64,000 nucleotides of DNA from Marinifilum sp. N1E240 (GCF_009295825.1 NZ_WHKF01000007.1:106163-170162), one strand, 5' to 3'. Counted from the first letter of the stretch, positions 8,580 to 18,269 are shown. A program made the numbers and translations. Notes: generated by a model not told the origin, from the sequence alone.

Positions 8580-9578
8580 ATGTCAAAAATTAATGCAGTT
8601 ATAACAGGAGTTGGGGCTTATCTACCCGACTACATTCTTACCAATGATGAACTAAGTACAATGGTCGATACATCCGATGAATGGATCATGACCCGTATTG
8701 GTATCAAAGAAAGAAGAATTCTAAAAGGAGAAGGTAAAGGATCTTCGGATCTTGGACAAAAAGCAGTTGAAGAGCTATTGCGAAAGACTGGAACTTCACC
8801 TGAAGAGGTTGATTTGTTGATTTGTGCAACTGTAACTCCCGACATGCAATTTCCAGCTACAGCAAATATCATTAGTGATAAAGTGGGGATTAATAACGCA
8901 TTCAGTTTTGACTTAAATGCAGGCTGTTCGGGATTTTTGTTTGCATTAGCAACAGGTTCAAAATATATTACTTCTGGTTTGTACAAGAAAGTAATAATTG
9001 TAGGTTCAGAAAAAATGTCTTCAATTGTAGATTATTCTGATCGTCAGACTTGTCCTATTTTTGGTGATGGAGCAGCGGCAGTTATGCTAGAGCCTACTAC
9101 TGAAAATGTTGGTATTGTAGATGAGATGTTGCATACTCAAGGATTTGGTCGCAAGCATTTACATCAAAAAGCTGGTGGATCATGCAAGCCGGCAAGTCAC
9201 GAAACGGTTGATGCAAGAGAGCATTTCATTTATCAGGAAGGAAATCATGTATTCAAACATGCAGTTTCTAACATGGCAGATGTTTCTGTTGAAATGATGG
9301 AAAAACACAACATGACTGCTGATGATTTAGCTTGGTTGGTTCCACATCAGGCAAACAATCGTATTATCGAAGCTACAGCTAAACGAATGGGCTTAGCTAA
9401 AGAAAAAGTGATGATTAACATCGAGAAATACGGAAACACGACTTCAGCTACAATTCCATTGTGTTTGTGGGAGTGGGAAAATCAATTGAAAAAAGGAGAT
9501 AATATTATTCTTTCAGGATTTGGAGCAGGTTTTACTTGGGGATCTATCTTGTTGAAATGGGGTTACGATCCTAAATAA
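8580..9578 (+). CDS. fabH: 3-oxoacyl-ACP synthase III
   Basis: 332 residues. FabH condenses acetyl-CoA (or branched acyl-CoA) with malonyl-ACP to start type II fatty acid synthesis. The catalytic triad is visible: Cys116 in NAGCSGF, His256 in [10 protein letters not shown] and Asn286 in YGNTTSA. The C-terminal [10 protein letters not shown] loop is typical. Length is normal. It sits after yceD-rpmF, a common arrangement, and is closed by its own terminator. Primer chain preference cannot be read by eye. Confidence 0.96.
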   Translation: MSKINAVITGVGAYLPDYILTNDELSTMVDTSDEWIMTRIGIKERRILKGEGKGSSDLGQKAVEELLRKTGTSPEEVDLLICATVTPDMQFPATANIISDKVGINNAFSFDLNAGCSGFLFALATGSKYITSGLYKKVIIVGSEKMSSIVDYSDRQTCPIFGDGAAAVMLEPTTENVGIVDEMLHTQGFGRKHLHQKAGGSCKPASHETVDAREHFIYQEGNHVFKHAVSNMADVSVEMMEKHNMTADDLAWLVPHQANNRIIEATAKRMGLAKEKVMINIEKYGNTTSATIPLCLWEWENQLKKGDNIILSGFGAGFTWGSILLKWGYDPK

Positions 9579-9604
9579 GATCAATATTATTAAAAGATAT
9601 AGTA

Positions 9605-9633
9605 AAGGCTTCCAATTTGGGAGCCTTTTTTTG
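9605..9633 (+). terminator. Terminator after fabH
   Basis: AAGGCT/AGCCTT stem with a short loop, then a run of seven T. Confidence 0.8.
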
Positions 9634-9676
9634 TTTTCAATCATTCACTTTAAGTGGGATTTATGCTTCAAATTTT

Positions 9677-9684
9677 TATATTTG
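9677..9684 (+). promoter_or_regulatory. Candidate -7 box for bactofilin-ATP synthase operon
   Basis: TATATTTG fits TAnnTTTG. No clear -33 TTTG is seen at 17-21 bases. It would leave a leader of about 195 bases before the bactofilin gene. The rest of the 309-base gap (9579-9887) holds the fabH terminator and no other recognisable element. Confidence 0.4.
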
Positions 9685-9887
9685 TAGGTGCCACGAACTT
9701 AAGTGAAGGAGATTTAGAAATTAGATGCAAAGTTCGTATACTTTTTTATAAATTTTTGAGTTGATTAATAGAGTCAATTCTAGATGAATCCGACAATTTT
9801 AGCAGAATAATATCCAAGAGCTATCATTTTATTATTGCTATTATATTTTTTAAGATCGGTTTTGTCACCATCAATACGATTTCAAAC

Positions 9888-10280
9888 ATGTTTAGTAAAA
9901 AAGATAAAATGAGCAGAAACAACGAAGTACAACCAACAGCTGTAAACCTTATTTGCGATGGAACCTCTATTAAAGGAGATGTACAGGCATCAAGAGATAT
10001 CCGTATTGATGGATATTTGAACGGTAAAATGCAAGTGAATGGTAAAGTTGTAGTTGGAAATACTGGAAAAATTGAAGGAGATGTTAATTGTAAAACAATT
10101 GATGTATCTGGTAGAGTTGAAGGAAATATTATTGCTTCAGAAATGGTGAATCTGAAATCAACAGCTTTAATATTGGGAAATATTACAACTGATAAAATCT
10201 CGGTAGAGCCAGGAGCTAAATTTACCGGAACTTGTAAAATGGGTGAAGCAGCACCTAAGCAAGATGAAAAGAAAAAATAA
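9888..10280 (+). CDS. Bactofilin (polymer-forming cytoskeletal protein)
   Basis: 130 residues. Bactofilins form filaments from a right-handed beta-helix and scaffold cell-shape or envelope enzymes at the membrane. The core (about residues 20-110) is a series of short hydrophobic/glycine repeats such as IKGDVQASRDIRIDG, NGKVVVGNTGKIEGDV and VSGRVEGNIIAS, flanked by charged tails, as in the family. A second ATG three codons downstream of KKD (MSRNNEV) is an alternative start. The 3' end overlaps atpZ by 17 bases, so it heads the ATP synthase operon. Confidence 0.9.
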   Translation: MFSKKDKMSRNNEVQPTAVNLICDGTSIKGDVQASRDIRIDGYLNGKMQVNGKVVVGNTGKIEGDVNCKTIDVSGRVEGNIIASEMVNLKSTALILGNITTDKISVEPGAKFTGTCKMGEAAPKQDEKKK

Positions 10281-10503
10281 ATCCGATAAGGAAGATAGTA
10301 AGAAAAAGCAATTTACCGGAGTATTAAAATATTCCGGTTTGGCTTTTCAAATGATTACTATTATTCTAATTGTATTGTACGGAGGTATGAAATTAGATGA
10401 ATATCTCGAGAATGAATTTCCCTTATTTACATTTTTAGGAGCTATTTCAGGAGTGGTTTTATCGCTCTACGTCGTATTAAAAGATCTTTTGAATAAGAAG
10501 TAA
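10264..10503 (+). CDS. atpZ: AtpZ/AtpI family protein
   Basis: 79 residues with a basic lysine-rich start and two membrane helices (about residues 24-42 and 54-73), the second beginning with GAISGVVLSLY. This is the AtpZ form of the UncI/AtpI family, which helps assemble the c-ring and may bring Mg2+/Ca2+ to the synthase. The ATG at 10264 lies inside the bactofilin reading frame, so the two are translationally coupled; an ATG at 10243 would overlap more and lacks family support. The ATP synthase genes follow. Confidence 0.85.
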   Translation: MKRKNKSDKEDSKKKQFTGVLKYSGLAFQMITIILIVLYGGMKLDEYLENEFPLFTFLGAISGVVLSLYVVLKDLLNKK

Positions 10504-10519
10504 TATCAAAACATTGTAT

Positions 10520-10912
10520 ATGGAAAGTAAGTACAAAAACTATATTTATAAATTAGGATTGATATCGGTGATTTTACTTGCGGTATCGAGCATTCTATTT
10601 TTAACGGTACTTAAACCTTGGTTTAACTATATTTTTCCTTTCGTAATTTTATATTTTTTCCTTTTCAATTCGTTTCAACATTATAAATTATTGAAATCAG
10701 CTAAGAAAAAGCCTCAGGTTTTTAATACAAATTACATGGCTTGGTTCGGAATTAAAATATTTTTCAACCTAAGTTTCATTTTAATTTACGTTTTGTTGAA
10801 TAAAGCGGAAGCATTGAGTTTTGTGCTATTTTTTGTAGTTTGTTATATGGTTTATACTACCTTCGAAGTAATTGCTCTAACAAAGACTTTAAGATCGGGA
10901 AATGTTAAATGA
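10520..10912 (+). CDS. Four-helix membrane protein of ATP synthase operon (AtpI-like position)
   Basis: 130 residues, mostly hydrophobic, with four predicted membrane helices (about residues 9-30, 35-53, 74-94 and 98-118) and a basic loop KSAKKKP after helix 2. No motif is diagnostic. Size, topology and position between atpZ and atpB match the AtpI/UncI-like proteins that precede atpB, so a c-ring assembly role is inferred. The ATG at 10520 is preferred to a TTG two codons earlier. Confidence 0.65.
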   Translation: MESKYKNYIYKLGLISVILLAVSSILFLTVLKPWFNYIFPFVILYFFLFNSFQHYKLLKSAKKKPQVFNTNYMAWFGIKIFFNLSFILIYVLLNKAEALSFVLFFVVCYMVYTTFEVIALTKTLRSGNVK

Positions 10913-10923
10913 TTATAAAAAGT

Positions 10924-10952
10924 TTTGTGGAGTACTTTTTTTATTAAATTTG
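10924..10952 (+). promoter_or_regulatory. Internal promoter upstream of atpB
   Basis: TTTG (10924-10927), 17 bases, TAAATTTG (10945-10952) fit the Bacteroidota consensus. It would give atpB a leader of about 170 bases. Confidence 0.5.
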
Positions 10953-10969
10953 GGAGACGAAATCAGAAG

Positions 10970-11099
10970 TTGATATTTATTCAGAATATCAATGGTTGAT
11001 AAGAAAATGGTCTGTTGACCAAAAATATTTGCTGACAGATTATGATTTTGTGTCAGTTCAATAAATTAAACTTATAGAATAGACCAAATTTCAGTTTGG
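10970..11099 (+). other. Structured leader of atpB
   Basis: Four stem-loops in a row: TTGATATT/AATATCAA (10970-10992, perfect 8 bp), TGGTC/GACCA (11008-11021), CTGACA/TGTCAG (11032-11056) and CCAAA/TTTGG (11084-11099). TGGTCT at 11008-11013 can instead pair with AGACCA at 11081-11086, so stems 2 and 4 have a mutually exclusive alternative. No known riboswitch class is recognised. Confidence 0.45.
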
Positions 11100-11127
11100 A
11101 TAACTATTTAAAGCAAGTGATTTACGT

Positions 11128-12207
11128 ATGAAAAACATTCATCGATTACTGTTAATTTTCTTCTTAATAGCGGCTGTAACGCCAGCTATTGCATCTGATG
11201 AACACGATCAGCATGCTAATGATTCTCACAAGCAGGAAAAATTTCAAGCTGGAGATTTTATTATGGATCACATTGCCGATGCTTACGATTGGCACATGTT
11301 TTCAATAGGTGATTTTCATGCAACACTGCCTTTGCCAGTGATTTTGATTTCTGAGCAATCCGGATTTCACATGTTCATGTCAACTAAATTTCATCACGGA
11401 CATTCATCTTACAAGGGTTTTTCAATTGCAAAGGAAGGCGATTATAAAGGTAAGGTAGTTGAAATGATAGATGGTCATCAGGTTCGTCCTTTTGATATCT
11501 CCATGACAAAAAATGTTGTAGCAATGCTGGTGAGTATGTTTTTCCTTTTATGGATTTTCATATCAGTAGCGAAAGCATACACGAAAAGAAAAGGTCAAGC
11601 TCCTAAAGGATTGCAATCCTTGGTTGAGCCAATCATTATTTTTGTACGAGATGAAATTGCAAAGCCGGCTATCGGCGAAAAGAAATATGAGAAATTTATG
11701 CCATTCCTTTTAACCATCTTTTTCTTTATTTGGTTAAATAACTTAATGGGATTGGTACCATTAATTCCTGGAGGTGCTAATGTTACTGGTAATATTACTA
11801 TTACTATGGTATTGGCTTTATTTACCTTTATTATCACAACCTTTAGTAGTAATAAGAATTACTGGGTTCACATTTTTAATACACCAGGCGTACCTTGGTG
11901 GTTGAAGTTTCCGGTACCTTTAATGCCATTGGTTGAGTTAATGGGAATGATAACTAAGCCATTTGTTTTGATGGTTCGTTTGTTCGCGAACATTACAGCA
12001 GGTCACATGATTGTTCTGGCATTTGTAAGTTTGATCTTTATTTTTGGAGAAAAAAGCACTGCAATGGGATTTGGGACATCAATTTTTTCAGTAGCCTTTA
12101 TCATCTTTATGGATGTATTGGAATTGCTGGTAGCTTTGATACAGGCTTATGTATTTACTTTGCTTTCTGCACTATACTTTGGTATGGCAACAGAAGAACA
12201 TCACTAA
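11128..12207 (+). CDS. atpB: F1Fo ATP synthase subunit a
   Basis: 359 residues, longer than the ~270 of E. coli. A signal-like N-terminus (residues 1-22) is followed by a ~100-residue extracytoplasmic extension containing about eleven His, then TM helices from about 130. The essential stator arginine lies in VRLFANITAGHM, and LLVALIQAYVFTLLSALYFG forms the C-terminal helix. With the c-ring it forms the proton channel of the inner membrane. The extension is a recurrent Bacteroidota feature; its His content is discussed in the findings. Confidence 0.95.
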   Translation: MKNIHRLLLIFFLIAAVTPAIASDEHDQHANDSHKQEKFQAGDFIMDHIADAYDWHMFSIGDFHATLPLPVILISEQSGFHMFMSTKFHHGHSSYKGFSIAKEGDYKGKVVEMIDGHQVRPFDISMTKNVVAMLVSMFFLLWIFISVAKAYTKRKGQAPKGLQSLVEPIIIFVRDEIAKPAIGEKKYEKFMPFLLTIFFFIWLNNLMGLVPLIPGGANVTGNITITMVLALFTFIITTFSSNKNYWVHIFNTPGVPWWLKFPVPLMPLVELMGMITKPFVLMVRLFANITAGHMIVLAFVSLIFIFGEKSTAMGFGTSIFSVAFIIFMDVLELLVALIQAYVFTLLSALYFGMATEEHH

Positions 12208-12248
12208 GAATTTATCTACTCCTTAATGGGAGCTTTAATAGTTTTTAA

Positions 12249-12521
<273 letters not shown>

Positions 12522-12530
12522 GAATACAAT

Positions 12531-12570
12531 CCGCAGTTTGCCATAAGGGATTGCCTGAAGCAAATTGCGG
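12531..12570 (+). other. Stem-loop between atpE and atpF
   Basis: CCGCAGTTTGC (12531-12541) pairs with GCAAATTGCGG (12560-12570): an 11-bp stem with one G-U pair and an 18-base loop. There is no T-run. It may protect the 3' end of an atpE-containing mRNA. Confidence 0.6.
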
Positions 12571-12625
12571 AAATTGTTTTGAATGTTTAAACACACCTTT
12601 GAGGTGTAATTAAAATAAGAATAGT

Positions 12626-13120
12626 ATGGGCTTGGTAACACCTGAATTAGGAACTTTTATATGGATGTTCTTGGCATTTGCCATTGTTTTGTTCGTCCTG
12701 AAGAAATTTGCCTGGAAACCAATATTAAATGCCTTAAAGGAACGCGAGGAATCTATTGAAGATGCACTTCGTTCTGCTGATCGTGCTAAAGAAGAAATGG
12801 CTGAATTACAAGCTGACAATGAAAGAATTCTTCAGGAGGCTAGAAAAGAACGTGAAGCAATGCTTAAAGAGGCAAAGGAAATGAGCAATACAATTGTACG
12901 TGATGCCAAACAAAAAGCAACTCAGGAAGCTGATAAAGTAATTGAATCAGCTCGATTGAATATTGAGGGCGAAAAGGCGGCAGCATTAAACGAAATTAAG
13001 GCTCAGGTGGCAAATCTTTCTGTAGAGATTGCAGAGAAGATTCTTCGTCAGCAATTTGCAGATGATCAGCAACAAAAAGATTACTTCAAAAAGTTAATGG
13101 ACGAAGTAAAACTAAACTAA
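12626..13120 (+). CDS. atpF: F1Fo ATP synthase subunit b
   Basis: 164 residues: one N-terminal membrane helix (about residues 8-26, FIWMFLAFAIVLFVLKKFAW) and a long charged coiled-coil rich in Ala, Glu, Lys and Arg. It is the peripheral stalk linking subunit a to F1. The AWKPILNALKEREESI motif after the membrane helix is typical. Only one b-type gene is present, as in non-photosynthetic bacteria. Confidence 0.95.
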   Translation: MGLVTPELGTFIWMFLAFAIVLFVLKKFAWKPILNALKEREESIEDALRSADRAKEEMAELQADNERILQEARKEREAMLKEAKEMSNTIVRDAKQKATQEADKVIESARLNIEGEKAAALNEIKAQVANLSVEIAEKILRQQFADDQQQKDYFKKLMDEVKLN

Positions 13121-13166
13121 GAACAGAATGTGAGCCTTGTCTCGCAACAAGATAAAACTTCGATTT

Positions 13167-13715
13167 ATGAACGAAAGTAAAATCTCGGTTCGATATGCCA
13201 AAGCTCTTTTCGAATTAGGAAAGGAGAAGGATTTATTAGATGCCTTTGTTACAGATACCAATTTAATTGATAGTACTTGTAATGAAAGTAGTGATTTTGT
13301 ATTGATGCTCGATAGTCCGGTTGTTAAAACCTCACAAAAGAGAAGTGTAGTAAAAAGTATTTTTACTGATAAAATCAACGCAAACACATTGAATTTCCTT
13401 GATTTGGTAGTACAAAACCGAAGGGAAATGTATCTGAAAGATATCTCAAGAAACTTTTTAGCTCTTTGTCGCAAGAACAAAGGAATTCTTTCTGCAACAC
13501 TCACAACAGCTTCGGCTATTGAGGAGGAAGGTAAAAAGAAATTGTCTAATGTTTTAGAAAAAGCATTCGATTCAAAGATTGAATTGAACGAGGTGATTGA
13601 TAAGGATATCATTGGAGGATTTGTAATTCGTGTCGAAGATCAGCAATTGGATGCTAGTGTTAGCAATCAATTGACTCAAATAAAGCGTGAATTGCTTTCA
13701 AATCATATTAAATAG
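13167..13715 (+). CDS. atpH: F1Fo ATP synthase subunit delta
   Basis: 182 residues. The N-terminal domain begins with the family motif SVRYAKALFELG, and the C-terminal end has IDKDIIGGFVIRVEDQQLDASV, matching the OSCP/delta signature. It caps the alpha3beta3 head and binds subunit b. The ATG at 13167 is chosen over a TTG at 13137 because the family starts a few residues before RYAKAL. Normal length. Confidence 0.94.
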   Translation: MNESKISVRYAKALFELGKEKDLLDAFVTDTNLIDSTCNESSDFVLMLDSPVVKTSQKRSVVKSIFTDKINANTLNFLDLVVQNRREMYLKDISRNFLALCRKNKGILSATLTTASAIEEEGKKKLSNVLEKAFDSKIELNEVIDKDIIGGFVIRVEDQQLDASVSNQLTQIKRELLSNHIK

Positions 13716-13757
13716 AATTTCAAATCGGATTAAACTCTGACTAAATAACAATTAAAT

Positions 13758-15359
13758 ATGGCTAGTATTAAACCTGCAGAAGTTTCGGCAATCCTAAAGC
13801 AGCAATTAGAAGGATTAAAGACCGAAGCAGAACTGGAAGAAGTCGGAACCGTATTACAAGTAGGGGATGGTATTGCCCGAATCTACGGTTTATCGCACGT
13901 TGAATCCAACGAGCTGATCGAATTTCAAAATGGTGTTTTAGGAATCGTATTGAATCTTGAAGAAGACAATGTCGGTGCTGTACTATTAGGAGAATCGCAA
14001 GGTATTAAAGAAGGAGATGTTGTTAAACGTACCAAACGTATTGCTTCCATCAATGTTGGTGAAGGAATGTTAGGTCGTGTGATCAATACCATTGGAGAAC
14101 CTATTGATGGTAAAGGTGAGATAACAGGTGTTACATACGAAATGCCATTGGAACGTAAAGCTCCAGGGGTAATTTATCGTCAGCCTGTAAATGAGCCCTT
14201 ACAAACGGGTTTAAAATCGGTTGATGCAATGATTCCAATTGGTCGTGGACAGCGTGAGTTAATAATTGGTGACCGTCAGACTGGGAAAACAGCGATTGCT
14301 ATTGATACTATCATCAATCAAAAAGAATTTTACGACAAGGGTGAACCTGTTTATTGTATTTATGTTGCAATTGGACAAAAGGGATCAACCGTTGCGAATA
14401 TTGCCAGAACTCTTGAAGAACATGGAGCAATGGCTTATACTACAATTGTATCTGCAACCGCATCAGATCCGGCTGCTTTGCAATTTTACGCACCCTTTGC
14501 TGGTGCATCAATTGGTGAGTTCTTCCGTGATACGGGACGTCCTGCATTGATTATTTATGATGATTTATCGAAGCAAGCGGTATCATACCGTGAGGTTTCT
14601 CTACTACTTCGTCGTCCTCCAGGACGTGAGGCATATCCAGGTGATGTATTCTACTTGCACTCAAGATTATTGGAGCGTGCAGCTAAGGTGATCAACTCTG
14701 ATGAAATTGCTCGTCAGATGAATGACTTGCCAGAAAGCTTGAAGAATGCAAAGGATGAAAATGGAGAATCAATTATTAAGGGTGGTGGTTCCTTAACCGC
14801 ACTTCCAATTATTGAAACTCAGGCAGGTGATGTATCTGCATATATTCCAACCAACGTAATTTCGATTACGGATGGACAGATTTTCTTGGAATCAGATCTA
14901 TTTAATGCTGGTATTCGTCCTGCTATTAACGTAGGTATCTCGGTATCTCGTGTAGGTGGTAATGCTCAGATCAAGCCAATGAAAAAGGTGGCTGGTACAT
15001 TGAAATTAGATCAGGCACAGTATCGTGAATTAGAGGCATTTGCTAAGTTCGGTTCTGATATGGATGCTGCGACACTTTCTGTTTTGAACAAAGGTGCTAA
15101 GAATGTTGAAATATTGAAGCAAGGACAGTATTCTCCTGTAGCCGTTGAAAAACAAGTTGCAATTTTGTATTGTGGATCTCAAGGATTATTGCGAAATGTT
15201 CCAGTGGATAAGGTAAAGGAGTTTGAAACTGATTTTCTGGATTTCATGGACTTGAAACACAAAGACGTGTTGAAGGAAATTGCATCTGGGAAATACACCA
15301 AAGAGGCACAGGATACAATGAAATCTGTTGCTGCTGACATTGCTGCAAAATATAAATAA
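13758..15359 (+). CDS. atpA: F1 ATP synthase subunit alpha
   Basis: 533 residues. Non-catalytic nucleotide-binding subunit of F1. The P-loop [11 protein letters not shown] is present at about residues 171-181, with [36 protein letters not shown] downstream, including the family PxxREAYPGD signature. C-terminal helical domain intact. It lies between atpH and atpG in the usual order. Confidence 0.97.
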   Translation: MASIKPAEVSAILKQQLEGLKTEAELEEVGTVLQVGDGIARIYGLSHVESNELIEFQNGVLGIVLNLEEDNVGAVLLGESQGIKEGDVVKRTKRIASINVGEGMLGRVINTIGEPIDGKGEITGVTYEMPLERKAPGVIYRQPVNEPLQTGLKSVDAMIPIGRGQRELIIGDRQTGKTAIAIDTIINQKEFYDKGEPVYCIYVAIGQKGSTVANIARTLEEHGAMAYTTIVSATASDPAALQFYAPFAGASIGEFFRDTGRPALIIYDDLSKQAVSYREVSLLLRRPPGREAYPGDVFYLHSRLLERAAKVINSDEIARQMNDLPESLKNAKDENGESIIKGGGSLTALPIIETQAGDVSAYIPTNVISITDGQIFLESDLFNAGIRPAINVGISVSRVGGNAQIKPMKKVAGTLKLDQAQYRELEAFAKFGSDMDAATLSVLNKGAKNVEILKQGQYSPVAVEKQVAILYCGSQGLLRNVPVDKVKEFETDFLDFMDLKHKDVLKEIASGKYTKEAQDTMKSVAADIAAKYK

Positions 15360-15384
15360 AGTATAAAAGCTTAAAGCTGACAGT

Positions 15385-15410
15385 TCTTGGTTTTTTATTT
15401 GAAACCAAGA
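15385..15410 (+). other. Stem-loop between atpA and atpG
   Basis: TCTTGGTTT/AAACCAAGA, a perfect 9-bp stem with an 8-base T/A-rich loop, without a following T-run. Possibly an mRNA processing or stability element. Confidence 0.45.
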
Positions 15411-15440
15411 GCTTTCTTCTAAGAGCCCAAAATATTGTAA

Positions 15441-16313
15441 ATGGCTAATTTAAAAGAAATTCGTACTCGTATTTCGTCGGTACAGAAAACCAAACAGGTT
15501 ACTGCAGCGATGAAAATGGTTTCTGCCGCTAAATTAAAAAAGGCGCAGGATGCCATTGTGCAAATTCGTCCTTATGCTGATAAGTTACACGAGATTTTAT
15601 CGAACCTTACTGGTAGTTTGACCAATACGGATGATAATCTTTATGGAGTAGAGCGTAAGCCGGAAAAAGTATTGCTGGTTGCGATGTCATCCAATAAGGG
15701 ATTGTGTGGTGCATTTAATGCAAATGTTATCAAGCAAGTTGTTGCTTTAGCGAGCGGTAAATACACCGATCAAAATCAACGAGGAAATCTTGAGGTACTT
15801 TGCATAGGTAAACAAGCCAACGAAATTCTTAAAAAGACTTACAATGTAATTGGAGAGCACAATAAATTGTATGATACCATGAGCTATGAAAATATCTCAG
15901 AAGTAGCAGCTACAATTATGGCTCAATTTGTAGAAGGAAAGTATGATAAAGTAGAATTGGTTTACAATCAATTTAAAAATGCCGGAGTACAAATTCTAAC
16001 TACAGAACAATTTCTACCTGTGAAACAAGACGAAGAAGGCAATGAAGTACAAAGCGAGTACATTTTTGAGCCTAACCAATCTGATATCTTGGGAGAATTG
16101 ATTCCAAAATCATTAAAAACACAATTTTTTAAAGCAATGTTGGACTCTTTTGCTTCTGAACATGGAGCAAGAATGACAGCAATGCACAAGGCAACGGATA
16201 ACGCTACTGATTTAATTCAGGATCTGAATCTGACCTACAATAAAGCACGTCAGGCTGCAATTACTAACGAAATTTTGGAGATTGTTTCCGGTGCGAATGC
16301 TCTTGCCCAATAA
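15441..16313 (+). CDS. atpG: F1 ATP synthase subunit gamma
   Basis: 290 residues. The central rotor shaft. The N-terminal coiled-coil MANLKEIRTRISSVQKTKQVTAAMKMVSAAKLKKAQ and the C-terminal helix with DLNLTYNKARQAAITNEILEIVSGANAL are diagnostic. Last gene of this ATP synthase block; beta and epsilon lie about 23.5 kb downstream. A strong terminator follows. Confidence 0.97.
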   Translation: MANLKEIRTRISSVQKTKQVTAAMKMVSAAKLKKAQDAIVQIRPYADKLHEILSNLTGSLTNTDDNLYGVERKPEKVLLVAMSSNKGLCGAFNANVIKQVVALASGKYTDQNQRGNLEVLCIGKQANEILKKTYNVIGEHNKLYDTMSYENISEVAATIMAQFVEGKYDKVELVYNQFKNAGVQILTTEQFLPVKQDEEGNEVQSEYIFEPNQSDILGELIPKSLKTQFFKAMLDSFASEHGARMTAMHKATDNATDLIQDLNLTYNKARQAAITNEILEIVSGANALAQ

Positions 16314-16374
16314 TTTCTTTTAAGTGGCTTAGAGCGCAAATAAAGACCATATTTAAACATTTTATAATTGCTGC

Positions 16375-16403
16375 AAAGGCTGTCCATTTGGACAGCCTTT
16401 TTT
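16375..16403 (+). terminator. Terminator of the atpZ-G operon
   Basis: AAAGGCTGTCC, ATTT loop, GGACAGCCTTT, continuing into six T: a strong intrinsic terminator. Confidence 0.9.
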
Positions 16404-16430
16404 AATTTGAATAAAAAACTACTACAACTA

Positions 16431-17429
16431 TTACAAAATCTCTTGAATGGCGCGATCAATAATTTCGTCATGCGATCTGTCATTCCAGTCGATTTGTACT
16501 TTGATATCAGCTGGGATCCCCTTTTCCCAATCTGGGCTCATATTTAAATTAAGAGCTTGTGTAATAGAGAATCTGTAGGTCCAACCATTTGGCAATTGTC
16601 CGCCGTTTGGCATACCAAGACCACCACCTGTTGCATCACCAACTAGTATCATATTATCGATAGCTTTGGTAGCCAGAGCCGTAAATGAACCTGCACTGTA
16701 TGTTCCTCTGTCAATCAATACCATAATTTTGTTTTGATATCTGATTCCATCATGAGGAGTAAGCTTTGCTGGCTCTGCTTTGCCAAAGTCATTGTGATCT
16801 TTTCCAGTTTTTATTCTGGAATAGTAAAGAGTTGTTTCTTTTTCTATAAATCGAGATAAAAGATTGAAGATATCGGTAGCAGCGCCGCCGCCATTTTCTC
16901 TTAAATCTAAAATTAAACCTTTGGTGTTTTTATAACGGGTTAAGATGAAGTCCAACTGATCATCATCGACAGTACCTGTAAAGGCAGGAAATCTTACGTA
17001 ACCTATTTGCTTGTTTTCGATGAATTCGTGTTGGAAAGGTCCTGTAATCTTATAATTATAGCCTATATAGTTGTCTTCTACAATTCGCCAGTCGAAATTG
17101 TCTTGAGCCTGATATTGAACTCCAAATCTTGAAACGTCGAAATTCGACATCAAATTGGTATGATCATCTTTTAATTCGCTAAGCATGTCACCCAGAATGT
17201 CAAACAATTGTTTATCGTTTGTTTCATCAGTAATTTTGCTTTCGTATTTGTTTTTAATCTCCAACCAATCGATATTTTTTACATCGAAATAGGAATATTT
17301 CTCATCGCATTGTTTCCACAGATATTCAAAATTGGTTTTTGCATCTGTTGATTCCAAATCTTTGTCAAGTATAACTGATTCGCAAGAAGCTAGAAATGGT
17401 ATAATTAGTAATAAAATGTATTTTCTCAT
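16431..17429 (-). CDS. S41 family peptidase, lipoprotein
   Basis: 332 residues. A lipobox LASC places lipidated Cys16 at the N-terminus. The C-terminal half is an S41 (tail-specific/tricorn-type) protease domain: LILDLRENGGGAATD at about 172-186 and the nucleophile Ser245 in RGTYSAGSFT. The N-terminal region (30-100) is helical; no PDZ is obvious. It probably works on the cell surface or in the periplasm; substrate unknown. It lies three bases after the upstream barrel-like protein gene, so the two likely form an operon. Confidence 0.85.
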   Translation of the reverse strand: MRKYILLLIIPFLASCESVILDKDLESTDAKTNFEYLWKQCDEKYSYFDVKNIDWLEIKNKYESKITDETNDKQLFDILGDMLSELKDDHTNLMSNFDVSRFGVQYQAQDNFDWRIVEDNYIGYNYKITGPFQHEFIENKQIGYVRFPAFTGTVDDDQLDFILTRYKNTKGLILDLRENGGGAATDIFNLLSRFIEKETTLYYSRIKTGKDHNDFGKAEPAKLTPHDGIRYQNKIMVLIDRGTYSAGSFTALATKAIDNMILVGDATGGGLGMPNGGQLPNGWTYRFSITQALNLNMSPDWEKGIPADIKVQIDWNDRSHDEIIDRAIQEIL

Positions 17430-17432
17430 GAT

Positions 17433-18269
17433 CTATTTAGTTTTAAATAGTAAAGCAATTTTTAATTTGTAGTTAGCCATCTCAAACTTGTCAAGATTTC
17501 CTCCGGTTTTATATGCGTCAAATTCATACCCGAATCGAATGGCATTCTTGTTTTTAAGGAAAACAGTGTAATTTAATTCCGTTCCAATTCTATATCCGCT
17601 AAATATTTTTAGCTCATAATCATCAAAAACATTTGGATCATTCGTGATGTCGGAATTGTTATTGTACACATATCCATTACGGTATGTATTGTTCATTACA
17701 GCTAAATTCATACGAAAGGAAAGCTCTCTTTTTCTTGGCTTAAAGTTCATAGGTATAAATAGAAACTTTGCTCTCTTATTTGTTTTATTGGAAATATCCC
17801 AAGATATTTTACCAGATGCAAAAAGAGTAGAAAAGACTTCTAAACCTGTCGCATTGTTTTGAAAGGATGGGTTGTTACGAATATGAAATGAATTTCGAAG
17901 CTCTCCACCTACTTTTAAATCCCATTTATTTTGCTGCCAAATCGGATATAATTTGGAATAGCTGAGGTTATAAATCGAAATCTGTGTTGATGCAGTATGG
18001 TTATTTGTTGAATTATCAGCTACCCCTGTTGAAAGAGAGAAAAACAAATCTCTTTCTTTTCCATTTTTATACTTTACATGTCCCAATTCAAAGTGTTTCA
18101 AACTTCCGGTGTAGAAAAGTGGCGAAGTTGCCATATCACGGAGTTTTACGCTGTTTAATCCAGCAGCAATTTTTATGAATTTTTCTGAATCCTGATTGAC
18201 CATTCTTTCTTGACTATAACTTAGGCTAGCAAGAAATATACCTGTAAAAATTAATACTATTTTTTTCAT
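17433..18269 (-). CDS. Secreted protein, probable outer-membrane beta-barrel
   Basis: 278 residues, not assigned to a named family. A signal peptide (MKKIVLIFTGIFLASLSYS) is followed by alternating aromatic/polar strands such as KYKNGKERDLFFSLSTGV, LNLAVMNNTYRNGYVY and YKLKIALLFKTK at the C-terminus, ending near an aromatic residue as barrels often do. An outer-membrane barrel is inferred from this pattern only. It precedes the S41 lipoprotein gene by three bases, which suggests a shared surface function. Confidence 0.55.
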   Translation of the reverse strand: MKKIVLIFTGIFLASLSYSQERMVNQDSEKFIKIAAGLNSVKLRDMATSPLFYTGSLKHFELGHVKYKNGKERDLFFSLSTGVADNSTNNHTASTQISIYNLSYSKLYPIWQQNKWDLKVGGELRNSFHIRNNPSFQNNATGLEVFSTLFASGKISWDISNKTNKRAKFLFIPMNFKPRKRELSFRMNLAVMNNTYRNGYVYNNNSDITNDPNVFDDYELKIFSGYRIGTELNYTVFLKNKNAIRFGYEFDAYKTGGNLDKFEMANYKLKIALLFKTK

